Positions 1-12,158 of a stretch of DNA of 64,000 nucleotides are shown here, piece by piece. Numbering within the stretch: the stretch's first letter is position 1; every line of letters begins with the position of its first letter. Under the pieces are notes generated by a model. The model was not told where the DNA came from. It saw only the letters and a list, made by a program, of their open reading frames with translations, and ran no database searches. The DNA is from Mycoplasma iguanae (lineage in GTDB: Bacteria; Bacillota_I; Bacilli_A; Mycoplasmatales; Metamycoplasmataceae), in the NCBI RefSeq assembly GCF_024722375.1, contig NZ_CP102734.1:443346-507345 (forward strand). Reading direction: 5' to 3'. Made by a program: the position numbers and the translations under genes.

Positions 1-406
1 GATGATTTTGGGGAATATTTAATCTTTCGAAATTATATTCATCAGTTTCAATTTCTGAAGCTTCTACTTCAATATAACCATTTTGTAAAAATCATTGACG
101 GAAACGATTGACAATTAAAGTTAAGGGATGCAGTGAGCCTTGATTGAAAGAATTATATTCTACATCTATTTTTTCGTTTGCAATTTTTGCTTCAATTGTT
201 AGATTTTCAATTTTTTGTGCAGCTAGTTGAAAAAACGCTTCTCCAGCAGCTTTTAATTCTTTTAAAGCTTTCCCTAGTTGAGCTTTTTGTTCGGGAGATG
301 AAGTTTTTAATTTTTCTTGCAATTGACCATATTCACTATCTTTTGCGTAAAATTGATTTTTTATCTTTTTTAGGTCTTCTAAATTATTAATTTTATTTAA
401 ATCCAT
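1..406 (-). CDS. pheS: Phenylalanine-tRNA ligase alpha subunit, N-terminal part (runs off the window)
   Basis: Charges tRNA-Phe together with PheT in the cytoplasm. Visible are about 135 N-terminal residues: a helical coiled-coil N-domain (about 1-85) followed by the start of the class II catalytic core, recognisable from GSLHPLT, then an acidic EVEASEIETDEYNFERLN stretch and NIPQNH, as expected for PheS motif 1. A TGA at 92-94 is read as Trp. The ATG at 406 is preceded by an AAAGGT Shine-Dalgarno sequence. It follows rarA on the same strand with a 40-nt gap, so the two may be co-transcribed. The C-terminus lies outside the window. Confidence 0.92.
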
Positions 407-446
407 TTTTTACCTTTCTAGTTTTTAGTACAAAATATTTCTAACA

Positions 447-1652
447 CTATTTATTTTGCTTAATACGATTTCAAAATTCTTTTATTTTCTTTTCATTTGA
501 AGAATCACCAAATTCAAAAAAAATTTCATTCTTTAATTCTTTGGGTAAATATGTTTGTTCCACATATGAGTTATGATAATTATGACTATATTTGTAACCT
601 AATCCTGCTCCTAATTTTGCAGCATTTTTGTAATGACTATCTTGCAAATGTTTAGGAATATCATAAATATGTCCAGTATTTACAATTGAGATAGCTTTGC
701 TAAAAGCTTTGTAAGTTGAATTACTTTTAGGCGAAAGAGCTAATTCAGCAATTAAATGTCCAATTGGTAAATATCCTTCCGGTATTCCCAGTCTTTGAAA
801 TGCTGTATAAGCAGCTTCAATTTTGATACCCATTGAAGGATTAGCTAATCCAATGTCTTCATAAGCCATTGCTGTCATCCTTCTAAATAAAGCATCAAAA
901 TCACCAGATTTAATTAATAAAGCTCCATAAAATAGTGCAGCATTAACATCACTACCTCTTAATGATTTATGAAAAGCACTCAAATTATTATAATGTGCAT
1001 CGCCATCTTTATCACTGTAAAAATTAATATTAGGAATAATTTTTCTTAATTCATTTTTACTAACTTTTTTGTTATTATAAATTTTACTTAATAAACTCAA
1101 ATTATTTAAAACACTTCGAAAGTCTCCTACAGATAGTTTTACAAGATCCAAAATGGTGGCATCATCCATTTCTAAATTAATTTTTGTTTGCAAAATTTTT
1201 TGTACACTAATTAACATATCATTTTCACTTAAAGAATGAAATTCTAAAATGTGCATTCTACTTCTGATTGCAGGGTTAATTTTAAAATAAGGATTTTCTG
1301 TAGTTGTAGCATAAATTGTAATTTTAAAATTTTCCAAATAAGAAAGCAATAAATCTTGTTTATCTTTATTTAATCTATGAATTTCATCAATGATTAATAT
1401 TTTATTAGCTTTAATTTTTTCTAATAATTGTTGTTTATTTTCAATTGTGGCATTAAAAGTATCAAATTTATCTGTTAATTTTTTAGCTAATATCAAAGCA
1501 GCTGATGTCTTGCCAATACCACTTTTGCCATAAAAAATAAAAGAGCTTAAATCTTTTGTTTTGATAATGTTTTGAAATAGCTCTTTTAAATGATGCTGTC
1601 CAATTAAATCATCTAGTTCATGTGGCCTTAAATCTAAAGATAAACTTTTCAT
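447..1652 (-). CDS. rarA: Replication-associated recombination protein A (RarA/MgsA AAA+ ATPase)
   Basis: AAA+ ATPase of the clamp-loader clade thought to act at stalled replication forks. Walker A is GKSGIGKTS near residue 42, Walker B is ILIIDEIHR, and sensor 1 is IYATTTENPYF. The C-terminal half carries the MgsA motif FRRMTAMAYEDIGLANP. The protein is about 401 residues, slightly shorter than the bacterial norm. A TGA at 471-473 is Trp, so the reading frame continues eight more codons to a TAG at 447. No Shine-Dalgarno sequence precedes the ATG. Instead a TGC-TAAAAT extended -10 box lies 7 nt upstream, which suggests a leaderless mRNA. Confidence 0.93.
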
Positions 1653-1659
1653 ATTAGTA

Positions 1660-1668
1660 ATTTTAGCA
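1660..1668 (-). promoter_or_regulatory. Extended -10 box of rarA, 7 nt before the ATG
   Basis: On the minus strand the sequence TGCTAAAAT ends 7 nt before the rarA ATG. With the usual 6-8 nt from -10 box to start site, transcription would begin at or next to the A of the ATG. Confidence 0.5.
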
Positions 1669-1704
1669 AAATAAAAATTTAAATTTATTATATGTTAGAA
1701 AAAA

Positions 1705-1738
1705 TAAAAAACACCTTTTTTTAAAAAAGATGTTTTTT
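1705..1738 (-). terminator. Rho-independent terminator after plsY
   Basis: A near-perfect inverted repeat (AACACC/GATGTT core flanked by A and T runs) lies 14 nt after the plsY stop and ends in a T run on the minus strand. Confidence 0.7.
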
Positions 1739-1751
1739 AAAGATGGGAGAA

Positions 1752-2435
1752 TTAAAGCCCGTTTTTAATCATATTTTTGATATTGGGATGATGTGCACCA
1801 ATAACAAAAATATGTGAAATTAATAAAACTAATCCCGAAATTCAAAATAAACTTGGATCAAAAGTTTGATTTAAATTACCCAGTGTTGATTGAGTCATTC
1901 AAGGAATAAATGTTAATCCAATCATAATTAATGGTGAAACAATTGATGAAAAACCAACATTTTTTCATAACTTATAAATAGTTAGGAAAATTACAATACC
2001 AATTAAAAATAAAACAAGATTTACAGTTATAAATAATCCTGCAAGCGAAGCTGCTCCTTTTCCACCTTTAAATTTGAAAAATACTGGTCAAATATGTCCG
2101 ATGATTACTCCAAATCCAGCGATTTGAGGAATAATAAATGCTAAACTTTTTTGAAATTCATTTCCTGTAGATTGTACATCTCTTGTTTGACTTAAAATAA
2201 TTCAAAAAACAAGTACTGCTACAACTGATTTTATGACATCTAATAAAAATATTAAAAGTCCTGCTTTTTTTCCGTAAACTCTTAAAGCATTTGTAGCTCC
2301 CGCGTTTCGAGAACCCTTCTCTCTAATGTCTTCTTTTTTTGATTTTTTGGAGAAAATTATTGCAAAATTTATACTTCCTATTAAATAACCGAAAAGTATT
2401 GCAATAAAATTAATTAAAAAAATATAAAAATTCAT
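1752..2435 (-). CDS. plsY: Glycerol-3-phosphate acyltransferase PlsY
   Basis: Membrane acyltransferase that moves an acyl group from acyl-phosphate to glycerol-3-phosphate, the first step of phospholipid synthesis. The protein (227 residues) has several hydrophobic segments. It carries the PlsY signature [10 protein letters not shown] near the N-terminus and [12 protein letters not shown] near residue 42, which is the glycerol-phosphate binding loop. TGA codons are read as Trp from 2202 onward. There is no Shine-Dalgarno sequence; a TATAAT box ends 7 nt before the ATG. The partner PlsC is encoded at 25.8 kb. Confidence 0.93.
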
Positions 2436-2442
2436 GCTTAAA

Positions 2443-2448
2443 ATTATA
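2443..2448 (-). promoter_or_regulatory. -10 box of plsY, 7 nt before the ATG
   Basis: A perfect TATAAT on the minus strand, with only TTTAAGC between it and the start codon. It implies a leaderless or nearly leaderless plsY mRNA. Confidence 0.5.
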
Positions 2449-2477
2449 TTTTAAAAAATAAAAATGTAAAATATATT

Positions 2478-2483
2478 TATAAT
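2478..2483 (+). promoter_or_regulatory. -10 box upstream of the 2531 gene
   Basis: A perfect TATAAT. Transcription would start near 2490, giving a leader of about 40 nt before the chosen TTG start. Confidence 0.4.
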
Positions 2484-2530
2484 TAGACTTAATAACTTTG
2501 ACAATATTTTGTTGTGTAGAAAGATATCTT

Positions 2531-3814
2531 TTGAAAAAAAAATTTATAATAACTTTAGCTTTAATAAGTACTGTCACTATTTTTACTGCTGGGTTAGTTA
2601 CAGGTTTATTGCTAACTTATAAACATGAACAAAAACAAAATATTACAGAAGAAAATAATAAAATTTCTTCTGATAGTTATGTTATTAATATTAACAATCA
2701 TGATATTGAAAATAATGAAGAAATTAAAAATTTCTTGAAAAATATTCCTGAAAATAATTCACAAACAAACTTTAATAATGCAGTTATTGAAAATCGTTAT
2801 AAAAATGCAGTTAGTGGTACAAAAGAAAGTGTTACAGCAGAAAATGATTTAATAATTGATGATAATGCAGATAAAAATGAAGTAATACAAAAGAGAGATT
2901 TACCCACTCTAAAAAATAGAGATGATACTGTAAATTGACTGCTAAAACACAATGCTGAAGTTAAAACATTACTAAAAGAAGTATTTTTACCAAAAATTAA
3001 TTATTGATATGAAAAAATAGTTGCTTCAAATCAAAACCCAGTTACTTTAATAAATTTAATTAGAAGAATAGATAAGTTTCAAACTAATGATGTTAAATTT
3101 TTGGAATGAAAAAAACAGTGATTTTTAGATAATTCTACACAACATATTATAGGTTTACAACTATTATCAAACATTGCCCAACAAATTAATGTTGTCAATT
3201 CTTTATTTAATGAAAATCAGAATATTATTAATGCTGATATCGTTTATTTTAGTAATGATGATACAATTTTTGATCTTTACACTAATGAAGCAAAACCAGT
3301 ATTAAATAGATATTTAACAAATCCCAATAGCATAACAAATCAAACTTTTTTACAAGCTTTGGAAAATATTTTCAAAGGGCACCAAAAAAGTTTTTATGAT
3401 TATCACTTTTTCTTGTTTTCTCCTAGAAAAGAAGAATATTTGAATAATTTAGATAAGATTAATAATAACTTAAATGGTCATACTCACGCAATTACTAACT
3501 TAGTAATGGATTTAATTTACAGCTTAGAATTTTTCTTTAAATATTGAGAAGATTTTGCAACAAGTTATCAATCTTTAAATATAAACATTATAGAAATTAA
3601 TAATTTAATGAAAGAATTTCAAAATACTTTTAAAAACCTAAAAAGTAATTTTTATAATCCAAATTTTGATGAATATTTATTTGATTTAAAAAATGAAGCA
3701 AATAAATTGTTTAGTGATTTCATTTTAACTTTACCACTAATTTTAGAGATTTGAAAAATAGAAAAAGAAGCAAAAAGCTTCTTCAAAGTTTCTAATTACT
3801 TATATCAAAATTAA
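2531..3814 (+). CDS. Membrane-anchored protein of unknown function
   Basis: I do not recognise this gene. It begins LKKKFIITLALIST and has one N-terminal hydrophobic segment (about residues 4-30) with no lipobox, so it is probably a signal anchor with an extracellular, Asn/Lys/Glu-rich, mostly helical body of about 400 residues. Several in-frame TGA codons encode Trp. The start is uncertain: a TTG at 2531 puts the positively charged n-region directly before the hydrophobic segment, while a TTG at 2498 would add an atypical Cys-rich tail. Its stop overlaps the stop of the convergent oppC within the shared sequence TTAA. Confidence 0.7.
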
Positions 3815-4919
3815 AATGATTTTAAAAATTGAGAAATTATGACTTTAAAATTGCATAAAAAGATTATTAAAAATAAGGTCAAACTTAATAAATATGAATA
3901 ATTAGTTTTTGATAAATTTATAGCTTCACTAAAAATATTTCCAATATTAATATCAGATTGTTGAGCATTTAAGTTTAAATATCCAACAATTGTTAACATA
4001 GTTAAAATAATGGCAAATTTTTCTACAAAAGTTGCTAAAAAATCTTGCAAGATAATGGCAAAGAAATGCAAATAGAAAATTTTTCAATTTGATGTTCCTA
4101 AAGATTTTGATGCTGAAATAAATTCTTTATTTTTATTTATATCAACAATAATAAAAGTTGATTTAGCTTGATATATTCATCCTGATAAAATTAGTGCTCC
4201 AAAAATTGCTGAAGTAGAAAACTGAAAAATAAAAATCAATAAAAGATATCAAATGAACTCTGGAACAATTGTTATTGAAATAATGATTTTTTTAATAAAT
4301 GCAGCAAATTTACTATTAAAAAAACTTGCATAATAACCAATCAATCATCCTAATAAAATTCTAAAAATAAATGCCAGAAAAATTAAAGTTAAAGTTATTG
4401 ATAAAGAAGATCAAAGTCTAGCTCAAATATCAATCCCATAATCGTTTGTTCCCAACCATGTATAAAAACTAGATACATCTTTGTTATTTAATTTTTCAAT
4501 TGCATTGATTAATTCATAAGGATTAAAAATTAAAACAACATTGGAAATATTTGAAGCATTACCATCTTCTAAGGAATTATAAATAAAATTAAATTCAGAA
4601 CTTTTATTAGCTATTTCCAATAAAGTATTTAATTGGTTTCCTGGTTCTAAAATAACTGTTTTATACGGATTTGAAATAGGGGGCAGCTCTTCAATATAAT
4701 TAATAGTATTACTTATTGGATTAAAAGCTGAATATTGTGAAATAGCTGTAAAAATAATTAACATCATTATTATAATGATGAAAAAGCAAAATAAAAAAAT
4801 GTTAACTTTTTTGCTAAAAAATGTGATGATAATATCTTTAAAATTTGTTTTATTAAAATTACTTAAATTAATTAATTGTATTTTTTTCTTTTTGCAAATT
4901 GAAAGTTATTTATTTTCAT
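3811..4919 (-). CDS. oppC: Oligopeptide ABC transporter permease OppC, with an apparent -1 frameshift near the start
   Basis: Second permease of a peptide importer in the cell membrane. Family marks are the DppC/OppC signature LGTNDYGIDIWARL and the ATPase-docking EAA loop EFISASKSLGTSNWKIF, with five to six hydrophobic segments. The ATG at 4919 has a good AGGAAG Shine-Dalgarno sequence and overlaps the oppB 3' end by 10 nt, but its frame stops after 15 codons (stop at 4872-4874). The main frame is entered by reading one extra A at the A7 run 4881-4887. With that shift the product is about 369 residues and the N-terminus becomes continuous (FQFAKRKKIQLINL). Without it, the first ATG in the main frame is at 4767, inside the first membrane segment and without a Shine-Dalgarno sequence. 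Confidence 0.8.
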
Positions 4920-5857
4920 ATTAACTTCCTTTTAAAATAAAACATCATTTGTTGATATCATCTTGGTTTTTGTTTTGATAAATAATTTACAGGATCAAAA
5001 ATTTCTTGAATAATTTCAGTGAAAATTTGAAAACTAAAAATTAAAATTAAAGAGAAAATAAAATAAAACATTAATACATCAGCTTCTTTATAAAGAATTG
5101 CATAAGTAATTAGCAGTGATAAACCATTAATTTTAAAAATTCTTTCTAGAACAATAGCTAAAGTAAAAAGTACTAGATAAATTTGTAAGATATTTTCTAA
5201 AAATCTTAATAAAAAGGTTTTTAAGATAACTTTAAAAAATAATTCTTTTGCTTTCATACCTTTAGTTTTTGCAAAAATATAATATCCTGAACTAATAATT
5301 TCATTCAATATTTTTAATATTGTAAAAAACATTAATGGTGTAATGGAAATTACTAAAATAACTACAGGTACTAAAATTGAAATAATAATTTTGCTGGGGT
5401 TTGCATTAGCTAAAAATTGTGTAGGAAATTCTAGGAAAATATTTATTAAAAAAAAGACTGCAACTAAAATAAGAATCGGGATTGCAGATAAAAGTGAATT
5501 AAATCCTTTAATTAAAAAACTTCAAAAATTAGTTTTTTTCGTTGAAGCTATATAAGCTAAAAAGAAAGAAAATATTAAAGAAATTAAAAATGAAATAAAA
5601 GTTCATGCAAATGTTAAAGTTAATGAATTAAAAAATAATGTGTCAATTTTAACTGAACTTTCAATTACTTCCGTATTATTAACACTTCCAAAATTTCCTG
5701 CAAAAAAGTTTTGAAAGTAAGTTAAAAAATGTTGAAAAAAAGAGTTATTAGATCTATTTGCAAAGAAATATAAAAAAATGAACAAAAATCAAGTTACAAG
5801 AATTAATGTAACTGAATAAACTGCTATTTTTTTTATTAAATTAAAAAATATGTTCAT
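4910..5857 (-). CDS. oppB: Oligopeptide ABC transporter permease OppB
   Basis: First permease of the peptide importer (315 residues, about six membrane segments). The EAA-like docking loop is visible as YYIFAKTKGMKAKELFFKV, which in the family contacts the OppD/OppF ATPases. An AAGGAA Shine-Dalgarno sequence precedes the ATG at 5857. TGA is read as Trp at several places, including the penultimate codons. The gene follows the small lipoprotein gene with a 25-nt gap and overlaps the start of oppC by 10 nt, so the two permeases are translationally linked. Confidence 0.88.
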
Positions 5858-5882
5858 TTTTTCCTTACTATTTTAATTTAGT

Positions 5883-6398
5883 TTAATTTTGTTCTACTAT
5901 GAAAAATGCAAAATCATCAATTCTGTCTACTTTTTCTGATCCACTACTTGATAAATGTTCCAATTCAACAATAAAAATAATTGAAGGCCCATTTGTATTA
6001 ATTGTTTCTGAAACATTAAATCTACTATCAATGTTCAATTTATAGTTTGTTTTTTTAGAATCAATTACAACCAGTTGATATCTGTAACGATGTGGAAAAG
6101 GAAATTTTTCTCCTTCTTTGAATTCAAAATAATTTGATAATTTTTTAATAACTTCTACTCAATTATTATTAAATTCTTTTGCAGCATTTATAATATCTGC
6201 CTTAATTGTGACAAATGAAGTTGATTGAAATAATTGAGTTCCTCTAAAAATAAATTTATTTCTTAAATCAGCATTAATCCCTTCATCAACACCATTTACT
6301 AAACTTGTTTTTTGATTTGGTGTTGATGCACAAGAAATTAGGGCCACTGATGAGATAAATAATGTGGGTAATACCAAAAATAAAAATTGTTTTTTCAT
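5883..6398 (-). CDS. Small lipoprotein inside the opp operon
   Basis: A 171-residue protein with a lipoprotein signal: MKKQFLFLVLPTLFISSVAL then ISCAS, so Cys would be lipidated and the mature protein displayed on the outer face of the membrane. The body has no domain that I recognise and is rich in beta-prone segments. It sits between oppA (1-nt gap to the oppA stop) and oppB, so it is almost certainly co-transcribed with them. That suggests an accessory role in substrate capture, but this is inference from position only. Confidence 0.8.
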
Positions 6399-6399
6399 T

Positions 6400-8922
6400 T
6401 TATAATTCCTTTCTAATTCTTACATCTTGTAAATATTCAATTCCTCGATATTTACTTGGAAAATCTAAATAATTTTGGATTAGTTTTTTTTCTAAACTAT
6501 TTACTTTAAAACTTGCAGCTGCTTCAATTGTTAAGTCTTTTAGATTTGTTATTTGATTTATTAAATTAATCATTTTAAAGTTATTCAAATTTTTATCTAC
6601 AAAAGCATTTATAAATAACTTTAAAAATTTACTAAATTTTGCTTCCTGTTCTACTGTTTTAAATAAAATTTTTTTTAAATTATTTAATTGCTTTAAATTA
6701 AAATTGCTTCATTGTTCTAAATTAATTTCAAAAAAAAGATTATTTTTTTCTGCAACAAGATTTTGGTAAGTTATTTGTTCAAAAAGATTTTTTGAAAAAA
6801 GCAATAATTCTGGAAAAATATCTTTTAATTTTGGATTTGCAAAAATAGCAAATAATAAAATTAAATTTTGATAATTATTATCTTTTATAAAAATTTCTAA
6901 ATAATTTGAAAAAGTTGATTCAGTTAGATTTAGTGAAAAATTTTTAAAAATACTATTTTCATTTATAAAGTATTTTTCATAATCAGCTTGATTTTCAATT
7001 AAAGCAACTTTAGGTTTTAAACGTGAATCTAATTGTCCATAAAACTCTTCTAGTTTTAAATAAATATTTTTTTGACTATTAGTCAAAATTCTTGTATCAA
7101 TGGGAATTATTCATTCTATTTTTCGTTTTTGAGTCAAATTATTTAAATTATAAAAATTATCTAATAATTTTTTTAGTGATTCTTGAATTTCACTATATTT
7201 TGAAGACTGCATTCTCTTTTCTAAATCTAAAGAATTATTTAAATCGAAATACAATTTATCATTATCATCATTAAAAATATTTATATTTTTTTCATTATCT
7301 TGAATTACTTGAATTTTGTTAATTCATAAATAAGCATCTTTGGCACTCTGATATTCTAATAAGTTTTCAAAATTTCTTTTTAGTGCTAAATCTACAGGAA
7401 CTGATGATAATCAATAATCATTTTCTGGTGAAACTTGCTTAGCAAATAGTGAAAAATTCAATGCACTCATCAAATAAGTTCTAAAAGCAATCACATCTTT
7501 ACTGAACAAATCAGCTATTTTGGTTTGACCTTTTTCGATCTGATTTAGGTTAGTACCATAAAACAAATTAGCAAATAAATTATTAAAATTATTGATTTTA
7601 TTTTCACTGGGAATTAAATTTAATTGACTTGTTTTAATCGAAGAACTGGAATTATATTCTGTAGTATAACTTAAACCGAAAGTTGCAGGATCTGATAAAA
7701 TTTTTTGTTTTTCAGAATTATTTAAGTTAGTAAAATCGCTTCTGGAAATAATTTTTTGTTGATAATTTTCAAAATTTTGTTGTGCAAAATAATCAGAATT
7801 TAATGGTAAGGCATTAAATGAATAAATAATAGTTTCTAGTTTCTGGGGATTATTTATTCAAGATTTTTCTCAAAAGTGTTCATTAAGTTTTAATAATATT
7901 TCTTCGGGGGAATTTTTATTAATAACATAATTTCCAGCATAAAAACGATCTTTAAATGTTTTTCCATAATTATAAAAATTTAGTTTATCTAAGATTTCAT
8001 TTTTTGAAGCATCAAAAAATATTGGTTGAAATAATGGCGATTCAATTAGTAAACTTTCAAAAAAAGTTAGTAAACCTTTTTCTGAATTTTCTCTTGCATA
8101 AATTGTGATTGTATTTTCATCTTTAATGAAAGTATTTTTATTTAATAATTTATTAGTATCAATTCCTAAATTATTCAAAATTGCTAAATAATCTATACCA
8201 TTAAAATAATCAATCTCATTTACATAATTTAATTGTTCCATTTCTTTGAGTTCTGACGTATTTAAAAACTGTTGACGAAAGTTTTTATTTCTTAAAAGAA
8301 CGTTCATCATTCCATAATAAACACTTTCTGCATTTATTTTGTGATTTTGTCTTTGGCCTAAATAGTCAGATCAAAATAAATTAGGGCGAAGTGAAATTTC
8401 AATTTTTTTAGCTTTTTGCAAACTTCATTCAAAAAAATCACTATTAATTGAATTATATAAATTGTCACTTGCTCTAGCAATTGCATAAGAATTTAGATAT
8501 GTACCAAAATTTTCAGGAGCATCTAGTTTGTCTGTTAGATCTGTATAAAAACTATAAGTTTTTAAATCAGTTGCTTCATTAATGATAGAACTTTCTTGGG
8601 CATGAACAAAAATGGCGTTGGCAAATTCTAATTTTTTGGAAACTTCTGTAGGCTTTTCAATTGTAAGATTTGCATAATTAATTAATGGTTTAGAAGTTGT
8701 TTTATACCTAAAAAGTCTTAAATTTGTCAAGTTGTCAAGTTGTTTTAAAAGTAGATTATTATTTTTATTTTCTAAAGTACTAAAATCAAAAATTTTATTA
8801 GCATTGTTAAAACTACTAATAAAAGTTTGTGGATTTTGATAGTCAACATAATGAGAACAAGCAACTAGCAAAGAAGCTGAAGAGATGATTACAAAATTTG
8901 AAAATAAAAATATTTTTTTCAT
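6400..8922 (-). CDS. oppA: OppA-like substrate-binding lipoprotein
   Basis: An 840-residue surface lipoprotein with the signal MKKIFLFSNFVIISSASLLV followed by ACS (lipid-modified Cys near residue 22). Similarity to the SBP_bac_5 peptide-binding family is seen in WSLQKAKKIEISLRPNLFWS followed by an NAESVYYGMM stretch, matching the family's ISLRPGVKWSDG and AEDVVYS elements. It is larger than typical OppA, as in other mycoplasmas. I saw no Walker A motif, so there is no support here for the ecto-ATPase activity reported for some mycoplasma OppA proteins. An AGGAAC Shine-Dalgarno sequence precedes the ATG, and the ZIP gene stop lies 1 nt upstream. Confidence 0.82.
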
Positions 8923-8923
8923 T

Positions 8924-9937
8924 TTATGTTCCTACTCTGCTAGTTTTGAGTTCAGTAATTGAGTTGGTAATAATTAATAAATCTGAATTCGCATTTGCTA
9001 CAGTATCATGTGAATGGAAAGATAATAAAATCACTGCAAAAACTATACCTGAAGCAAACCAAAAAAGAGTAATATATCATTTTCTTTGTGTTCCATTGCG
9101 CAAGTGAATGAATTCAGGAACTAGTTCAATAATTGCCACAAAAGTTAAAATGGCTCCTCCTGAAGCATTAATAACCGGAATTAATCATCCTACTTGTTCA
9201 ATATACTTATTAAGAAATGAACTAACTAACATAATTGGTAATAATAAAAGAATTGTTAATAAATTATAAATAACAGATTTTTTAATAGTTTGACCATACT
9301 GCACTTGGCGATAATGTACAATTAAAACTTCAATAATAATATGCAAGTTAAAAGTGATAATTAAACCTAAATTAATATTTTCACCACGTGATAGTTTTGA
9401 AATTGTGGCTCCTAAAACAAAACCATCAATTGTTCTGTGTGATAATAATAATAAAATTGCAAGTCAAGCAGCTTTAGGGCTATCAATATCTGAAAAATTA
9501 ACCATATGGTCATGATGTCCGTGTTCATCATGTTTTTTATGTACTTCTTTACCAAAAAATTTCACAAAAATTCAACGTACTATGAAAATTGTAGTAAGAC
9601 CAATAATTGTTCCACCTGCTACAATTGCCATCACTAAAAACTGTTCGTTTCAAGTATTTTTATGAGCGAAATTTCTCAGGGACTCATTTTGATGGATAAA
9701 TTTTTCTGTTTTTTCATAAGATTCTTTAAAAAATCCTAATGTTCCGATGATGATTAACATCGCAGCAGAAAAAGCATAAAGATAAATATTGCTATTTTCT
9801 TTAATTCTTGGTTTAATAAAAGAAATTAAAAAAATAATAACTATCGGTACAACCAAAAGAAATGCTGAATAAATTAAAAAATTAACAAAAATTGCTAAAT
9901 TTTCATTACCAAAATCATTTGCTTGAAATGGAAACAT
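8924..9937 (-). CDS. ZIP-family metal ion transporter
   Basis: A 337-residue multi-pass membrane protein. A His-rich loop (KKHDEHGHHDHM, about residues 125-136) precedes the two metal-site helices: LSHRTIDGFVLGA corresponds to ZIP helix 4 (HNxxEG) and FNLHIIIEV to helix 5 (HExxHE). ZIP proteins import Zn2+, Fe2+ or Mn2+; the exact metal cannot be read from sequence. The first gene of an apparent operon with the opp genes, it ends 1 nt before oppA. An AGGAAA Shine-Dalgarno sequence precedes the ATG, and a TATAAT (-10) lies at 9995-10000. Confidence 0.85.
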
Positions 9938-10165
9938 ATTTTCCTATCTACCTTGTATCTTGAAAATCTTAGAACAAGAAAAAATATAATGAAAATTATA
10001 GCAAAAAATTCATTAATTACGGAGTAATTCAGCCAAATCTATTACTTTTTACCTTTGTAAATATAGAAAAATACTTATTTTTTATGATAAAGATTGAAAG
10101 CTTTATCACCAATTTATTTTATTTTCATTTATATTCAAATATAGCTATAAAATGAATTATAAAAA

Positions 10166-10192
10166 AATAGCACTTTTTTAGTTTGAGTGCTA
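10166..10192 (+). promoter_or_regulatory. CIRCE operator (HrcA binding site) of dnaK
   Basis: The right arm GAGTGCTAA is perfect. The left arm ATAGCACTT differs from TTAGCACTC at both ends. The spacer is the canonical 9 nt. The element overlaps the expected -35 region of the dnaK promoter, so binding of the heat-shock repressor HrcA would block RNA polymerase. Confidence 0.85.
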
Positions 10193-10202
10193 AATTATGT
10201 GT

Positions 10203-10208
10203 TATAAT
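10203..10208 (+). promoter_or_regulatory. -10 box of dnaK
   Basis: A perfect TATAAT 11 nt downstream of CIRCE. The start site would lie near 10215, giving a leader of about 65 nt with an AAGGAA Shine-Dalgarno sequence. Confidence 0.65.
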
Positions 10209-10248
10209 ATTTGCATGTTTATGAAAAAGAACATTGAAAAAATAATGA

Positions 10249-12078
<1,830 letters not shown>

Positions 12079-12098
12079 GCTAGAAAATTGTCTTTAAT

Positions 12099-12134
12099 AA
12101 AAAAACAAGATTGGAAAAGCAATCTTGTTTTTTT
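12099..12134 (+). terminator. Terminator after dnaK (possibly bidirectional)
   Basis: Perfect stem AAAACAAGATTG/CAATCTTGTTTT with loop GAAAAG and a T run. It lies between the convergent dnaK and pdhD, so it may serve both. Confidence 0.88.
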
Positions 12135-12158
12135 ATTAATAATTTTTAAAACTTTCAA

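Noticed and set aside
6400-8922. Several separate small genes on the minus strand
   Set aside because: All pieces share one frame and are interrupted only by TGA (Trp); they form a single 840-residue OppA-like lipoprotein.
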